Source of the DNA: Tetradesmus obliquus
Taxonomy: Eukaryota; Chlorophyta; Chlorophyceae; Sphaeropleales; Scenedesmaceae
Reading direction: 5' to 3'
Length of the DNA stretch: 64,000 nt
NCBI GenBank assembly: GCA_030272155.1
Contig: CP126200.1
Coordinates: 4,030,001-4,094,000, forward strand
The translations under genes were made by a program, and so were the position numbers. Each line of letters opens with the position of its first letter. The stretch's first letter is position 1. The notes beneath the pieces are model-generated. The model worked only from the letters and a program-made list of their open reading frames with translations, ran no database searches and had not been told where the DNA came from. This document shows, one piece after another, positions 1-11,049 of this stretch.

Positions 1-393
1 CGCTCAGCCTGCAATTGAGCAAACATGCACACAGAAACAGAGGATGAGGGTTCATTTGAAGTTTGACCTAGAGGCAGGCTAGCCAGCTGCGAGCTGGTCT
101 GCACCCAAGCAGGCGGCACACACTACACCAGTTGAGTGCGCTGTCGCTACTGCCAGTGTCGAGTACTGCTTGTTGCAGGTTGCAGCTTGCTGCCAGCTGT
201 CCATCCCGCTGCTGCACGTGTGTCCTACGCTGCCGCAGCAAGCAGCGCAAGACCCGCACTTGCTGCCAGCGCGACACACACTGCAAGCTGTTGCAGCTGC
301 AGTATGCGTCATGTGCTGCGGCTGCCACTGCTAGCAATGCTGCCGCCGCTGGCTCTGCAACCACACATACATTAAATACATATACACGCGCAC
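1..393. other. Intron or unassigned end of the UBP6 gene
   Basis: This stretch lies downstream of the last UBP6 exon I can place (minus strand). No continuation of the USP14-family catalytic domain is readable here in any minus-strand frame. The splice donor after base 394 implies that an intron of at least 390 bases runs out of the window. The short Cys/Ala-rich reading frames present are typical of CTG-rich noncoding DNA in this genome. Confidence 0.5.
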
Positions 394-2222
394 CTGTGTG
401 CTATTCTTCTCCCTGTCTTCCACCAGGGCCAGTGACACGCCCTGGTGCAGGTAGTTGACATCAACGCTGATGTTGCACTTGAGCGTGTACACAGTGCTGT
501 CCTCCTGCAAACACACACACACACACACACATGACGTCATTGAGGTGGCACGCTCGCCCGACGGCGATGCTATCGGCCCGTAACTTACAAACTTCATTGC
601 ATGCAGGTTACACCGGGCACACCCTCCCATATAGCGTAAGCTATGGCTTGATTGGTACCATGACGATGATGATTGACGTGGCACGCAGCTGCATGCGACA
701 CTCAGCCAACCAGGCTGCAGCTTCTAGGGCAATTTAACAAGCAGGACACCTCAGCCTGGCAGCTGCAGGCACCCAATATGAAGAGTTGCAGGTAACACAC
801 TTTGCAACAGCACCACGCAACATTTCGCTCCGGCTCACCTCAAATTCCTCGCCTGTTTCTGCGCACTTGAGCCTGGTGTGCAGCTTGAGCCCAAACAGCC
901 GGTCCACTGCTGACTTGCCATCAGCATCCTGCACAGCAGCAGCAGAAGCACACCACATTGAGGACTTGATGTCGACCCCTGCAGCAGATGTGCCTCTACT
1001 GACACAGCACTGCCACGCAGCCTGCAACACTGCTGTTGAACACTGCTTGCACAAATGGTTGCTGCATGTGCATCAGCACACACATGGACCGCTGCTGTCC
1101 TCTGCACAATATCTCGTTCAAAACCCCTGCTCTGCAGAACCCGTCCTGCAGGCTGTCTTGCATATTTTCGCACACACCATCAGCTGCTCCTCTGCACAGA
1201 GCTTCCTGCAAACCCCTTTCCCTGCAAGTATCCTGCAACAATCCTGCAAGCTGCGGTGCAATCCTGCGCCCACCTTCAGCTGCTCCTTCAGCGCATACAT
1301 GACCTGCGTCCAGCACTCCTCCGCGTCCTGCTGCATGTACAGCCCCTCGTTTGTCTGCTGCGCAAACTGCGGGAAGCGCTGCCGCAGCGTCAGCAGGAAC
1401 TTGAAGGGCGGGAAGGGCTCACCGCCGCGCTGCAGGTCATCAAACAGCTCCCTAGCTGCCTGTGCGAGCTTTGCGTTGGGCTCGGAGAGTGAGGCGGGCT
1501 GGTAGGCCTGCAGCGCCTGCTTGAGGCCCTCCGCGGTGTACAGGCACTGCAGTGTGCTGTTCATGTAGCAGGTGTTGCCGAGGTTTTTGAGGCCTGAGCC
1601 ATATGCCTTGGTCTCCAGCGTGTTCTGCTCCTCCTCTGCATGGGGTTAGGGATCACAGAGTAACAGAAAAAGAAAAATTACAAAATACATGTGTTGAGCT
1701 GAAGCACTCTTTTCATGAATTGATGATGGGGAGGACAGCATACGCATATATATGTGTTGGCACTGCTGTGATCATGCTGCTGTGCCAGCCTTGCAGGCAT
1801 CACTGCATGCATGCACAAACTACTGGTGGTTCCACGTTGCTGCCAGCTACTGCCAGGCACATGATGCTCCTTTCACCAGCATCACATGCACGGATCATTG
1901 GCAGTTGGAACAGCAACAGAAGCAGAAGCAGAAGCAGCAGCGGCACACCTGGCAGGTCCTCCACAAACTTAGGCGCGTTTGTGGGTGCCTCAACCTTGAT
2001 CTCGTCTGCCGAGCCCATCATCATAATGGTCATGCCCTCCTTTGGCTGCTGCTTGCCCCATTCTTCGTCTTTGAGCTGACCGCCCTTGATCAGGACCTTC
2101 TGCCTCTCAGGGGGCACTCCGCTAAGCGTGAACAGCTGGCTCTTAAATATTATCGGTGGCTGGGTTGTATCGACCTCGATGTCGTTGAACAGCTCCTTGC
2201 CCCATTTGACGTTCACCTTCAT
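394..2222 (-). CDS. UBP6: Ubiquitin carboxyl-terminal hydrolase 6/14 (proteasome-associated deubiquitinase), 3' part outside window
   Basis: UBP6/USP14 removes ubiquitin from substrates docked on the 26S proteasome. Four exons join in phase: 2222-1949, 1635-1274, 928-839 and 504-394. Residues 1-75 form the N-terminal ubiquitin-like domain (MKVNVKWGKELF...) that binds proteasome subunit Rpn1. The Cys box GLKNLGNTCYMNSTLQCLY follows, and by my count its catalytic Cys is residue 114, the same number as in human USP14. Then come QQDAEECW and, in exon 3, LHTRLKCAETGEEFE, joined to EDSTVYTLKCNISVDVNYL in exon 4. These match the family order. The catalytic His box and C-terminus lie beyond base 1. 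The start is the first Met of the ubiquitin-like fold. The gene is divergent from the tRNA nucleotidyltransferase fragment. Nothing looks broken. Confidence 0.92.
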
Positions 2223-2550
2223 GGTTGCTGCGTGCGTCCAAACCGACAAACCGAACGTCGTTAAACGTAGAGTGCGTAGCCAGATGCTATGGCAATACAA
2301 CGTAGTGTTCAAGCAGTCAGCAGAGCACCACGTAGAGGAGGCAGTTTGCTGGATGAGGTAATGCAAACAGTGCACTGCTGCTGTGGTGGCCGTGCAAGCT
2401 TGCCGACAGGACGACGTTTAACATCAACAAGCTCCTGTCACTGGACCGGTGACCTCTGTAGCTGCCCCGCACCTGCTGTGGCTGCGCACGTCAGTGTCAC
2501 TGTTACTGTGAACGTTACGTTACCCTAACCGCCTGCTGTTGCTTGTCACG
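2223..2550. promoter_or_regulatory. Short divergent intergenic region
   Basis: About 330 bases separate the UBP6 start codon from the first tRNA nucleotidyltransferase exon on the opposite strand, so the region probably holds both promoters. I see no convincing TATA box. It is too short to hold the missing nucleotidyltransferase head of the right-hand gene, and neither strand shows that domain's motifs. Confidence 0.4.
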
Positions 2551-4250
2551 ATGCAGGTGAGGCAGGCGCTGGGCTCAAAGGTCAGCAGGGAGCGCATTGG
2601 CACCGAGCTAGAAGGCATGTTCAATGGTGAGCTTGGTTTGCAGCAGCTGCAGCCATGCCATGAAGCAGTGGCGCCAGTCACAGCAGTAAGTGCTGTGGCA
2701 GTGTACTGGCAAACAGGCACGGCTTGGCGCCCCAGAAGACATGCACCTGCAGCCACTGCAACCTTGTGCAAATTCAATGAGCAGATCAGCTGTGCCTTGC
2801 GGCATGGCATGGACGCTGGAAGCTGCTTAATTTGCTGGATATGCACACGGCGGGACAGGGGCCTCCTCTGCATGCAGTGACGTACAGCAAGTGATGATGA
2901 CTCACGGCCGCCACTAGCAGTCAAAACACCGAGTGTGACGACTTGCACCGCGCATTGCTGCTGCCCATGCCCTGTGCCTGCAGGCGCGTCACCAGCCGCC
3001 GCAGTGCGGCTGCTGCAGCAGCTCTGCCTGTTCCCCCAGGTGTTCACGCCCCCGCAGCAGCTGCAGCAGCTGCTGGGCAATGCCTTTGGAGGCCCTTGCA
3101 CTGAGCTCATAGAGGCAGCGCAGGCGCTGCTGCAGGAAGTAGGGCTGCAGGTAAGCTCGCAGAACAATGCCACGCGTCTGCAGATTCAAGACATAATCGG
3201 CGCACCGCATGCGAAACATGCAAGCAGCAGCAGTAGGCACATCCTGGGCATATGCTGCAGTAGCTGCTGCCATGCCATTGTGGCTGCTGCACAAAAATCA
3301 AACCTGTGATGTTGACAGCTAGGAGCAAACCCAATGCAACCCATCCTACTCCTCTGAAGACGCAATGTATGCGTATCATGCGTGTCTGCAGCTGTCTGAA
3401 GAGGACCGGCGGCTGTTCCTGCTGGCAGCGCTGCTGCTGCCGCTGCGGCGGCTGAGCTACAGCCTCAGAAACAGGCAGCAGGCGGCCAGCAGCCACATCA
3501 TCCGCGAGTCCCTCAAATGGCGGGTGAAGGAGGTGGAGGGCGTGGCAGCGCTGCACGCGCATGCGGATGACCTGGCGCAAGTGCTGCATGATGTGAACGG
3601 AGCAGGTGGGACACTGACAGGCTGCTGCGCAAGGCCTGGTGTGCCTGGCCGCATGTGCCTCGAAGCATTTTGATAGACATTCAGCCTTCGGCAGCAATGT
3701 CCGCAGTAATGCCCGACATTGAGCCTTCGGCAGCGATGTTTGCTGTATTGCTAGATATTGAGCCAGGTGCGTGTATCCCACGTGTGTGACCTGTGCTTTC
3801 CACAGTGTGCCCAGCAAGCTGTTCGGCTACCAGAACAAGGTAGCATGCTGTTGGTGCGTTGTATCATTGCTGTGTTCAGGAGCTTGAGGTTTCAAACTGC
3901 AGCGGTGTCAGCGCGTACCTCAGTGCTGATCCAGGCGATCCTCACCATGCATGCTGACACAAGGCGCTTGGTTCTGTGCTGCATCGTATGAGATCGCATT
4001 TAGGCCTCCACCGATGCACTAGGACAGCGCTGGATGCATGAACGCGCATTTCAAGCAAAGCTGTGCTGCATTGTGCTGTGCTGGAGCCGTAGGTGCTGTG
4101 GAGTCATCGCCTGAGCAGACACGCGTGCAGTTTGGCCGCAGCATACGGCAGCTGAAGCACCACTGGAAGCTTGGGGTGCTGCTGGTGCCGCTGCTGCAGC
4201 TGCCAGCTGCAGCACCCCTGGGAGTAGAGCCAGCAGCAGCAGCTGAGGAG

Positions 4251-4284
<34 letters not shown>

Positions 4285-4971
4285 GTGGTGGTAGTGAGCC
4301 TGGGCAGCGTGTGGAAGGGCAGCTGCAGCAGCAGGTCGATGCTGTCCAGAGTTTGCTGGCTGCTGCTGCTGGCTTTGGTCTGGAGGACTGCTGGCAGTGG
4401 AAGCCTCTGCTAGATGGGAAGCAGGTGAGTGCCTGATTATCTCAGCAGTGGCAGCGCCAGCAGCTGCTGCTGCTGGGGCAGGGCTGCATATGAAGCACGT
4501 TGAACCTGTTGCGGTATGTGTAGGGGCTCAGAGGTGCCGCACCAGCAATCACAACATGGCGCAGCATCAGCGCAATTGACGGCCGCGAATGCTTTTGCAT
4601 TGCGGCGTGTCAGCTGACAATGCAAATCCTGCGGTGTCGAGCTGCTCTGCTCTTGCGCACTCAGCCAGTGGCTTCGTTTGCCACCTTGCTTGCTTGCAAT
4701 GCATGCACTCGGCTACTGGCTGGCCACACTCATGCACAAGACACACTAGTGCCTGCCTGCCTGCTGCTGTGCATGTGTGTGTTGCCTGCAGCTGATCGAG
4801 CTGCTGTCAGTCCCGAAGGGTCCAATGCTTGGGGCGCTGACAGCAGCGGTGGTAGATTGGCAGCTGGCGCACCCTAAAGGCTCCGAGCAGGAGTGCATTG
4901 AGCACATCCGGCAGCTGTACAGCAGCGGGCAGCTGCAGCCAGCAGCTGGCAGCAGAGGCAAAAACCGGTGA
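2551..4971 (+). CDS. tRNA nucleotidyltransferase (CCA-adding enzyme), neck/body/tail only
   Basis: CCA-adding enzymes complete the 3' CCA end of tRNAs. Exons 2551(or 2557)-2626, 2984-3150, 3392-3605, 4093-4424 and 4792-4971 join without a phase break and give about 322 residues. The opening motif KVSRERIGTELEGMFNG is the hallmark of the domain that follows the catalytic head. GASPAAAVRLLQQLCLF, the helical body (SLKWRVKEVEG) and the C-terminal LLDGKQ-LIELL-GPMLG segment, which resembles the eukaryotic LDGxxI...GPxxG tail, follow in family order. The upstream nucleotidyltransferase head with its GxxxD and DxD metal-binding residues is not encoded between this exon and UBP6. An Ala run interrupts the tail domain. 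ATGCAG at 2551 may be a start codon or a 3' splice site of a lost upstream exon. A full enzyme is normally 400-600 residues. Confidence 0.75.
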
Positions 4972-5418
4972 ACGTAGGATGGCATGCATGCAAGCGAGTT
5001 GATTTAGGATAGCCTATCCTGAAGACCAAGGGCAGGATGAGCAGCAACAAGGGCAAAGGGCACTTGAGCTGGGAGTGCTTTTGAGGAATCCTGGTGAAGC
5101 ATGTTGCACATGTCAACCATGTTGAACCGATGCCCATGCGCCAACACCAGGCCGCCCGAGGCAGCAGTTTGACAGAGGCAGGTGAAGCGACACAGCCACC
5201 CCTGAAGTTGAGGCAGCTGTGTTGACTAGGCAGCAGCTGCTGCACGAATCTGCAGGATGCCAGTTGCTGCCGATGTGTACGCTACGCTGCTGCTGGCCAT
5301 TGCCTTACTGGGGCACCAATGAAACAAAATAGCATCACAGCCTTGCCTGGGGACAAGTGAGGGTTTGTGTTCTGCCTCTATACCGAGTCTCTGGTGATGG
5401 TTTGAAGCCAGATTTGCT

Positions 5419-5423
5419 TGTAA
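5419..5423 (+). terminator. TGTAA poly(A)-type signal
   Basis: TGTAA is the usual polyadenylation signal of volvocalean and other chlorophycean algae. This copy lies about 450 bases after the stop of the tRNA nucleotidyltransferase fragment, in AT-richer sequence. The region 4972-5603 otherwise shows no gene and is probably the 3' UTR plus intergenic DNA. Confidence 0.4.
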
Positions 5424-5603
5424 TTCTATGTTATACTCATATCAAGTCTATTTAAGTCTGGCAGCAGCAGCACAAGAGCGACTTGCTTTCCTGCAACCTG
5501 CAGCTGGCTCTTAGGCCTGGCTAGCTTTTACATGGCTCCTCTTCACAGGCACAAAAGCACACACTTAAGGCGACAAGGGCACTTATTAAATCTTGACAAT
5601 CCA

Positions 5604-6142
5604 TCAGCTCGTCGTCACAATCCAATCGTGGCCATTCAGATCCACATTGCTACAGCCCCTGTCTGCACAATCAACTTTTAGTACGGAGCGAACAACCTGC
5701 AGTACCAGCTGGAGGAGCTGTGGGATGGCCTGCAGCCCTGCCATGACGTCATATTGGGCTGGCTGAGGGGGCACAGGCCGCTCGATCCATGTGATGTTGT
5801 GCTGCACATAGAAAATCTCACCCCCCGTGTTTCAGCCGCACCGTCCCACCTGCACCATGCATTCAGAGCCCTGCTGTTGATGTGCAGAAGGCTGTGTGAG
5901 TGGTACGGGGTGCGTTTCGAGGTCACACATGCAGACGAGGCTGGCTGGGTCCTGCGTGAGACCAGGCGGGACCGTTGGAGTCCCGCCATGACTCCGGAGA
6001 CGCTCACACGCCGCCCCGCTGTGTTCTGAGAGCATGCTGCTGCCTCTGCTGCTGCTGCTGTGTTTGTGCAGGTGAGCTCCGCTGCCTGTTCATCTGGACT
6101 CTGAGGCTCAGGCAGCACTGCGCTGCTTGCATGAAAGGGCAA
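5604..6142 (-). CDS. Possible C-terminal exons of an unidentified gene
   Basis: Two minus-strand segments join in phase 0. One runs from about 6142 to 6008 (PFHASSAVLPEPQSPDE..., ending before a GTGAGC donor). The other is 5801-5604, which starts after a TATGTGCAG acceptor and reads HNITWIERPVPPQPAQYDV... to a stop. The second exon has balanced amino-acid content and an amphipathic Leu/Val-rich helix (LLQLVLQVVRSVLK). I do not recognise the family. Whether it belongs to the same gene as the exon at 7140-6526 is unresolved, because the phases do not close cleanly. A 91-codon frame on the plus strand (5754-6029) overlaps it and is an alternative reading. Confidence 0.3.
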
Positions 6143-6525
6143 CGTGCACTGGAACGGACCTGTTTACACTGCTGATGGCAGGGTGAGTGCTGAGTGGGAG
6201 GCAATGGTCATCGAGCACGAGCATGTTTCTTCAGCCTCTGACGGTGTGTTGTGAGGCTGCGAGGCTGGGAACAAAGCTCGGACCATTATGGGCGGACAAG
6301 TGCTGGTGGGGATGTGGGACAGGAGATCTCCAACCCCCATTCCCACCCAACTAACATTGCAGTGAACCCATAGCGAGGCTTTGAAGTGTCGAGTGTCGTC
6401 TTGATCGGTTACATAGGGATCAGTGTGCCACCTGTCTTTCATAGCACGCCGCACCAATGCCTTGCAATATCCTAGGTAACCCAGTGCAACACTCAGAGCC
6501 CCCACTATATGCTCCATTGCGCACG

Positions 6526-7140
6526 TCACTCCCTCGCCGCTGCTGCACTATCATATGCCAAGTCCAGCCTGCCAAACGTGACCTGAAAAAAGTGATGCAG
6601 CCTCAGCTGTGGACCTGACTGCTGCTGCTGCCTTCGCAGGCCCCTGAAACCAGCTGACAACTGCTCTGCCCGTGCTGCCATGTGCTCATAAGCAGCAGCC
6701 AGCCCAGCATGCACCAGCCTGCTGCTGTCTGGAGCCCCTATGCCCTGCAGCGACACACTTGGCAGCCTGCTGAGGAACCCTGTTATGCTGCTGCTGCTGC
6801 CGCTTCGCAGGTGAATGCTACCCAAGCCTGCAAAATCCCTCAGCAGCAGCACAGGCAGCTGCTCGTCCGTGGTGCTCGCTGCCCCCAAGCTTGGCCCATA
6901 CAGCTGTTCATTCAGGGCAGCTGTATCAGCAGTGAAGCTGCCTATGAAGGTGTCCATGGCTGCAGTGCACTTGCGCATGCTGCGTGTGCGCATCACCGCT
7001 GCGAGCTTGGGATCTGTGGCCGCTGCAACTGTGCTCGGGCCGTAGCTCAGCAGCTCCAGGTCCAGGGGCACGCCAGCAATGCTGGAGCCTGCTGGAAGTT
7101 CAACGGGCACCGGCGTGCCCTCCCTCCACTCTGGGCTGGC
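6526..7140 (-). CDS. Coding exon of an unidentified protein
   Basis: A minus-strand exon of 615 bases begins after a CTCACCTGCAG acceptor and runs open to a TGA at 6526. It encodes about 204 residues with normal composition (ASPEWREGTPVPVELPAG..., later GLRRQQQQSGPQLRLHHFF). Upstream, the frame continues only as His-Thr repeats from the (GT)n tract, so the exon must start by splicing. No domain is recognised. A donor at HHFFQ|GTCACG would allow it to join the exons near 6.1 kb. Confidence 0.4.
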   Translation of the reverse strand, partial: ASPEWREGTPVPVELPAGSSIAGVPLDLELLSYGPSTVAAATDPKLAAVMRTRSMRKCTAAMDTFIGSFTADTAALNEQLYGPSLGAASTTDEQLPVLLLRDFAGLGSIHLRSGSSSSITGFLSRLPSVSLQGIGAPDSSRLVHAGLAAAYEHMAARAEQLSAGFRGLRRQQQQSGPQLRLHHFFQVTFGRLDLAYDSAAAARE

Positions 7141-7154
7141 CTGCAGGTGAGCAG

Positions 7155-7342
<188 letters not shown>

Positions 7343-7344
<2 letters not shown>

Positions 7345-7398
7345 CACAGTTGCCCCCTTTTTACACATGCTGTTCTATATATAGGGGGTAACTGTGAC
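7343..7398 (+). mobile_element. MITE-like palindromic element, solitary copy outside the inverted duplication
   Basis: The ends GTCACAGTTGCCCCC and GGGGGTAACTGTGAC are inverted repeats matching at 14 of 15 positions, around a core with CTATATATAG. The next 50 bases (CAACCACCAGCTGCACTGC...) are also shared with the copies at 18.5-18.8, 21.3-22.8 and 25.1-25.5 kb. The mobile unit or satellite monomer is therefore longer than the palindrome itself. Confidence 0.7.
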
Positions 7399-8600
7399 AA
7401 CCACCAGCTGCACTGCAACCACTAGGCAACGCTGGGGATGCCCATCTTAGGAAAGCCCAAGACCTAAACTCAGCAACAGTGACACACCTACACTACAAAC
7501 TCGCCTGCACGCACCACTCAGGCTGAGCAAAGTAAGCCTTGAGCCAGCAGAGAGCGGCCAGCATCATGCACACAGGGCCCTGAGGGCAGGCCCTGAGGCC
7601 TCAGTGCCACACAGTGTGGTGCTGCTACCACTGCCACAGGTCCGGAGGCAGCGCCTGTTGCTGTTGATCTGTGGCTCGGCCTTGCTGCTGGCTGTGACCG
7701 GAGGAGTCACATGCCCTGAGGGTGCAGCACACACAGACGCATCATGATGCTCATGCAAAGCAGCACCCCTGGGGGGTTGGGCAAAAGGGATCCCTCACCC
7801 CCATACCCCACCACATGTTGCTGCAGTGAGCTGTGCATTGGCCTCCTGTGCAAAAGCAACGCCCGAGCACGGCCTACAGAACTCTCACAGTCTGCAACAA
7901 CCCTGCAACAAACGCAGTGGGAAACATGAGGTTGGGCCCCTTGATCCATTACGATACGCTTCGAGTTGATCAGAAAACATTTGGTGCACGATAGGCTCTG
8001 AAATGCCAAGCTTTCCTGCAGTAACAACTTCGCGCCCGCAGGCCCGCTGCACACCACCCTATAAAGTTCTGGTTACTTTAACAAATTAGCTGTTAAATAA
8101 TACATACAGTTGTTTAGCGCAATTAAGGAGTCGCCACTGCGATGAGCGGCATAATGCGTTCTCCCCCTTGTGCGCCTCGAGGCCCCGCAAAGGTGCTCAT
8201 AAGTGATACATTCAACGCACAATGACACACAAGTAATTACAGGTCGCGCTGTACCTCACGTCAAACTGCCCCCTCTTCCCAGCAAGGTGAAGCACCTAGG
8301 CTGCCACCCTCTCCATGGGGGTGCTGGGCATAAAGGACCCCTCATCCCCATTCCCCTCACACGATTGCTGCAACGGGACTTTCTCGCCATTGCCCTCCCA
8401 ACGCGGGAGGCACCCTCCTGCCGCAGTGCCACTTGAGGGCATCCTCCCGCATGCCACTTGAGGGCCAGGCGGTGCACACAATGGCAGTGACCACTGCCTG
8501 CTGCCCAGAACACCCTGCACCCCAAGTCGGTCACCGTCACAGTTTCGCTACTCCACTGCTGCATGCCACTTGAGGGCAGTCCAACAACCGACCATCCACC
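7399..8600. other. Intergenic region upstream of the 433-codon gene
   Basis: I see no defensible gene here. Three loosely similar C-rich motifs near 6330, 7790 and 8340 (CCCCATTCCC/CCCCATACCC followed by a TTGCTGCA- or ATTGCAGTG-like stretch) suggest an old dispersed repeat. An AT-rich stretch at 8060-8130 is the best promoter candidate for the downstream gene. Confidence 0.4.
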
Positions 8601-9902
8601 ATGGAGCCCGGTACTCTAAGCACCTTGGCCAGGCGCCTTGTGGCAAGCAATGGTGGCATTGCACTCTCCAACTCTCAGCACGGTCAGCTCCACACACTTT
8701 TGAGCCAGCACCAGCAGCAACAAGCAGCGGAGGCCAGGTATCAGGCCAACCTGGCACTGGATGCCCAGAGCATGAGCGATGACACGATCCACGCCCAACA
8801 CGCCCTGATGGCATCACCAGGCCTGTCAGACACCCTCGCTTTCATGCTGCTGGAGGAGTGTGTGCAGCGGCCTCTGAGGCAGAACCAACAGCAAGACCTG
8901 CTGGACACCATCATCAATTCCATATGCTGCGTTGCCAAGACCCTGGCTGCCCTGGCCGAGCACCCAACATTCCCCACCCACACCTCAGCAGCCTGGCTGG
9001 CAGCAGTCTTGAAGCTCCCGTACGACCCAGATGTCTGCATGTTCACGTGCCCCGCAGAGACCATCTGCCAGTACGCCCACCTTGTGCCAGGCTGCCTGGC
9101 AGACATGACCCTTCGCGGCCAGCTGCCCCAGCCCAACACCTGCCACGCAACCTTTGAGGGCCACTTCAGCTACGCCCTGGTCGCAGCCTACGTCCGCACA
9201 GCCCCCACCGCCTACCAGCTGCTGGCGGCGCAGCAGCTGCCCGACTGCCTCTTGAGAGACCTTGCCCTGGGCCTGGTGGAGGGAGCTCCGGAGGGGTGGG
9301 AGGAGGAGGCGTTCGATCTCAGCAAGGGGCGCAGCTACTACAACCATCAGATCAGCTGCGTGTATGTCAAGGCGTATGCCTACTGCATGCCCCTGCACCT
9401 GTGCAAGCAGCTGGTGATAGGCTTCGGGCCTGGTGGGGCCCCGGCAGCAGCTGCTGCCAGCGGCAGGCTAGCCAGCATCGCGCTGAAGCTGCGGCCAAAG
9501 CTGGTGAGGCTGCTGGTGCAGCCGATCTGGTGGTCATTTTGGCCGGAGGCCATCAGCCTGGAGCATGCATGCGCCCCAGCGATTGTTGAGTGCATACGCA
9601 GCAGCAGCTGCCGAAGCAGCATCTGCAAGATGGACATTATGCTGAGCTGGCGCATGCTGTTGAAAGATGCAGGTGGTGCTGCCGCTGGCATCCTTGGCAC
9701 ATTGGACGGCATCATCTGCAACATGCTGCTAAGCGAGGGGTTTTGTGTGCTAGGCTTTGCATGGGGCAGCGAGTTTTGGGAGAGGCTGCACTACATGCGC
9801 TGCTGGTATGCTGGGCAGCCGGGAGTCATCAGCGTGCTGGCAGGCCTGCCCAGGACGTACACGACGGGGGGCAAGTACAGGAAGGGCAGGGCTGGCCCGT
9901 AG
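8601..9902 (+). CDS. Hypothetical protein, 433 residues, single exon
   Basis: The frame is open for 433 codons from an ATG in good context (CACCATGG) to a TAG. Codon use is GC-rich and the residue mix is normal for a globular protein (QLHTLLSQHQQQQAAEARY..., LALGLVEGAPEGWEEEAF, later WWSFWPEAISLEHACAP and a basic end GGKYRKGRAGP). I recognise no domain. There are several Cys pairs and Trp-rich stretches but no obvious transmembrane helix or signal peptide. The stop lies only 9 bases before the outer border of the 24.6-kb inverted duplication, so the present C-terminus may have been created by that insertion or rearrangement. It could equally be a gene of the element itself. Confidence 0.6.
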   Translation: MEPGTLSTLARRLVASNGGIALSNSQHGQLHTLLSQHQQQQAAEARYQANLALDAQSMSDDTIHAQHALMASPGLSDTLAFMLLEECVQRPLRQNQQQDLLDTIINSICCVAKTLAALAEHPTFPTHTSAAWLAAVLKLPYDPDVCMFTCPAETICQYAHLVPGCLADMTLRGQLPQPNTCHATFEGHFSYALVAAYVRTAPTAYQLLAAQQLPDCLLRDLALGLVEGAPEGWEEEAFDLSKGRSYYNHQISCVYVKAYAYCMPLHLCKQLVIGFGPGGAPAAAAASGRLASIALKLRPKLVRLLVQPIWWSFWPEAISLEHACAPAIVECIRSSSCRSSICKMDIMLSWRMLLKDAGGAAAGILGTLDGIICNMLLSEGFCVLGFAWGSEFWERLHYMRCWYAGQPGVISVLAGLPRTYTTGGKYRKGRAGP

Positions 9903-10329
9903 TGCGGCGGTGAAAATGGGGGCGCAGGTGGTTCGCCGTGTAGCCTTCACAGTGTGTAACAGCCTCGGGGTTTTATGGGGGCGCTCTGCCTGCCATGCTG
10001 CCTGCCAGGCACCAGGTGCCGGGCTGGTGCTTTCCCGTGAGCAGCACATACTATGTTTTGAGTCAAACCGCGGGGCAATATACTTCAGCAGCAGTTGTGG
10101 TTCTACAATTGTGGAGCAGACATTACTGCATGACATGCTGCAGATAGGGGGCATGCTGCTGCATACTGTGAAAGATAAAGGGCACACCGTGATGTGTGCC
10201 AGTGAGCTGCCGAACTGATATAGGTTGTAGTCGTATTTCAAAAGCATATGAACTCCAAAAAACGTGTTAAGATCACCATGGCCCTTTGCCAACGTATCCA
10301 CTGATCGTCCAACGTAACATGGGAAGGTT

Positions 10330-10622
10330 ACGGACAGCAGCACAACAACCCCAGCTACTACAGCCACAGGGCCACCCTGGCTGGTGAGGTGACGCTGCTG
10401 CAGCGCCAGATTCATACGAGCATCATGCCAGCAGACCTATGGGACTGGTACATGGTGCGTGCAGGCCGCAGCTAGGCCAGCAGCAGCTGGAAGACGTACG
10501 TGGAAAACTACAGCAAAGCCTTTGGCACCCGCCTGCCCTACCTCCGCGGGGCTGGTTGCTCGCTGCTTGTTGTGGTTTTCAAGCCATCCCTGCTGAACTG
10601 GTGGGTGTGAAATAACCTGATA
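10330..10622 (+). pseudogene. Remnant coding segment, left arm only in part
   Basis: A plus-strand frame reads SYYSHRATLAGEVTLLQRQ, then DLWDWYMVRAGRS, a TAG, and on the same frame WKTYVENYSKAFGTRLPYL before the next stop. The composition is protein-like. About 165 bases of it (from the Ile-Met before DLWDW onward) are missing from the right arm, where the flanks are joined directly. I do not recognise the family. The in-frame stop marks it as decayed. Confidence 0.4.
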
Positions 10623-11049
10623 TTCTTTCATGAGCATGCTGGGGGCGCACGGGGTCCTGTTCTGTGCGTGGTGGATCCACCGGATCCACCGGATCCACCG
10701 GATCCATCCGGATGTATTACCTGCAGCCCTGCAGGCAGGTTGGTTGCGTTTTGCAACCAGTGTCCCCTAGTATTTCCTGCAGACAGCTTGTTTGCGTTTG
10801 TAACCAGTGCTGCTGGCAGGAGCTTGTTATTGGTTGCTGCAGCAGCCAACATGATCGATCATGTCTGCCTTCATGAAGGCAGTGGTGTGCCGGTTGCAGC
10901 TGAGTTTGGTGTGAACAGAGCCTGGCTCTAGGCCAGCTGTCAGGGGGCAGCTTGGTCCATCTGTGTTTGTACATTTTCTGTGCTTGTGCTCCCACACCTG
11001 ACCGTGCTGCTTGTGTACCCTCTTTTTGCCGTCCACCGCCGCTCGCAGG

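Noticed and set aside
3805-3845. Possible extra exon (VPSKLFGYQNK) in the CCA-enzyme gene
   Set aside because: Direct joining of 3605 to 4093 closes the phase. The 34-base candidate would break it, and the family does not need it.
5754-6029. 91-codon plus-strand frame with fairly natural composition
   Set aside because: It overlaps minus-strand exons that join in phase with good splice sites. No start context or partner exon supports it, though it cannot be excluded.
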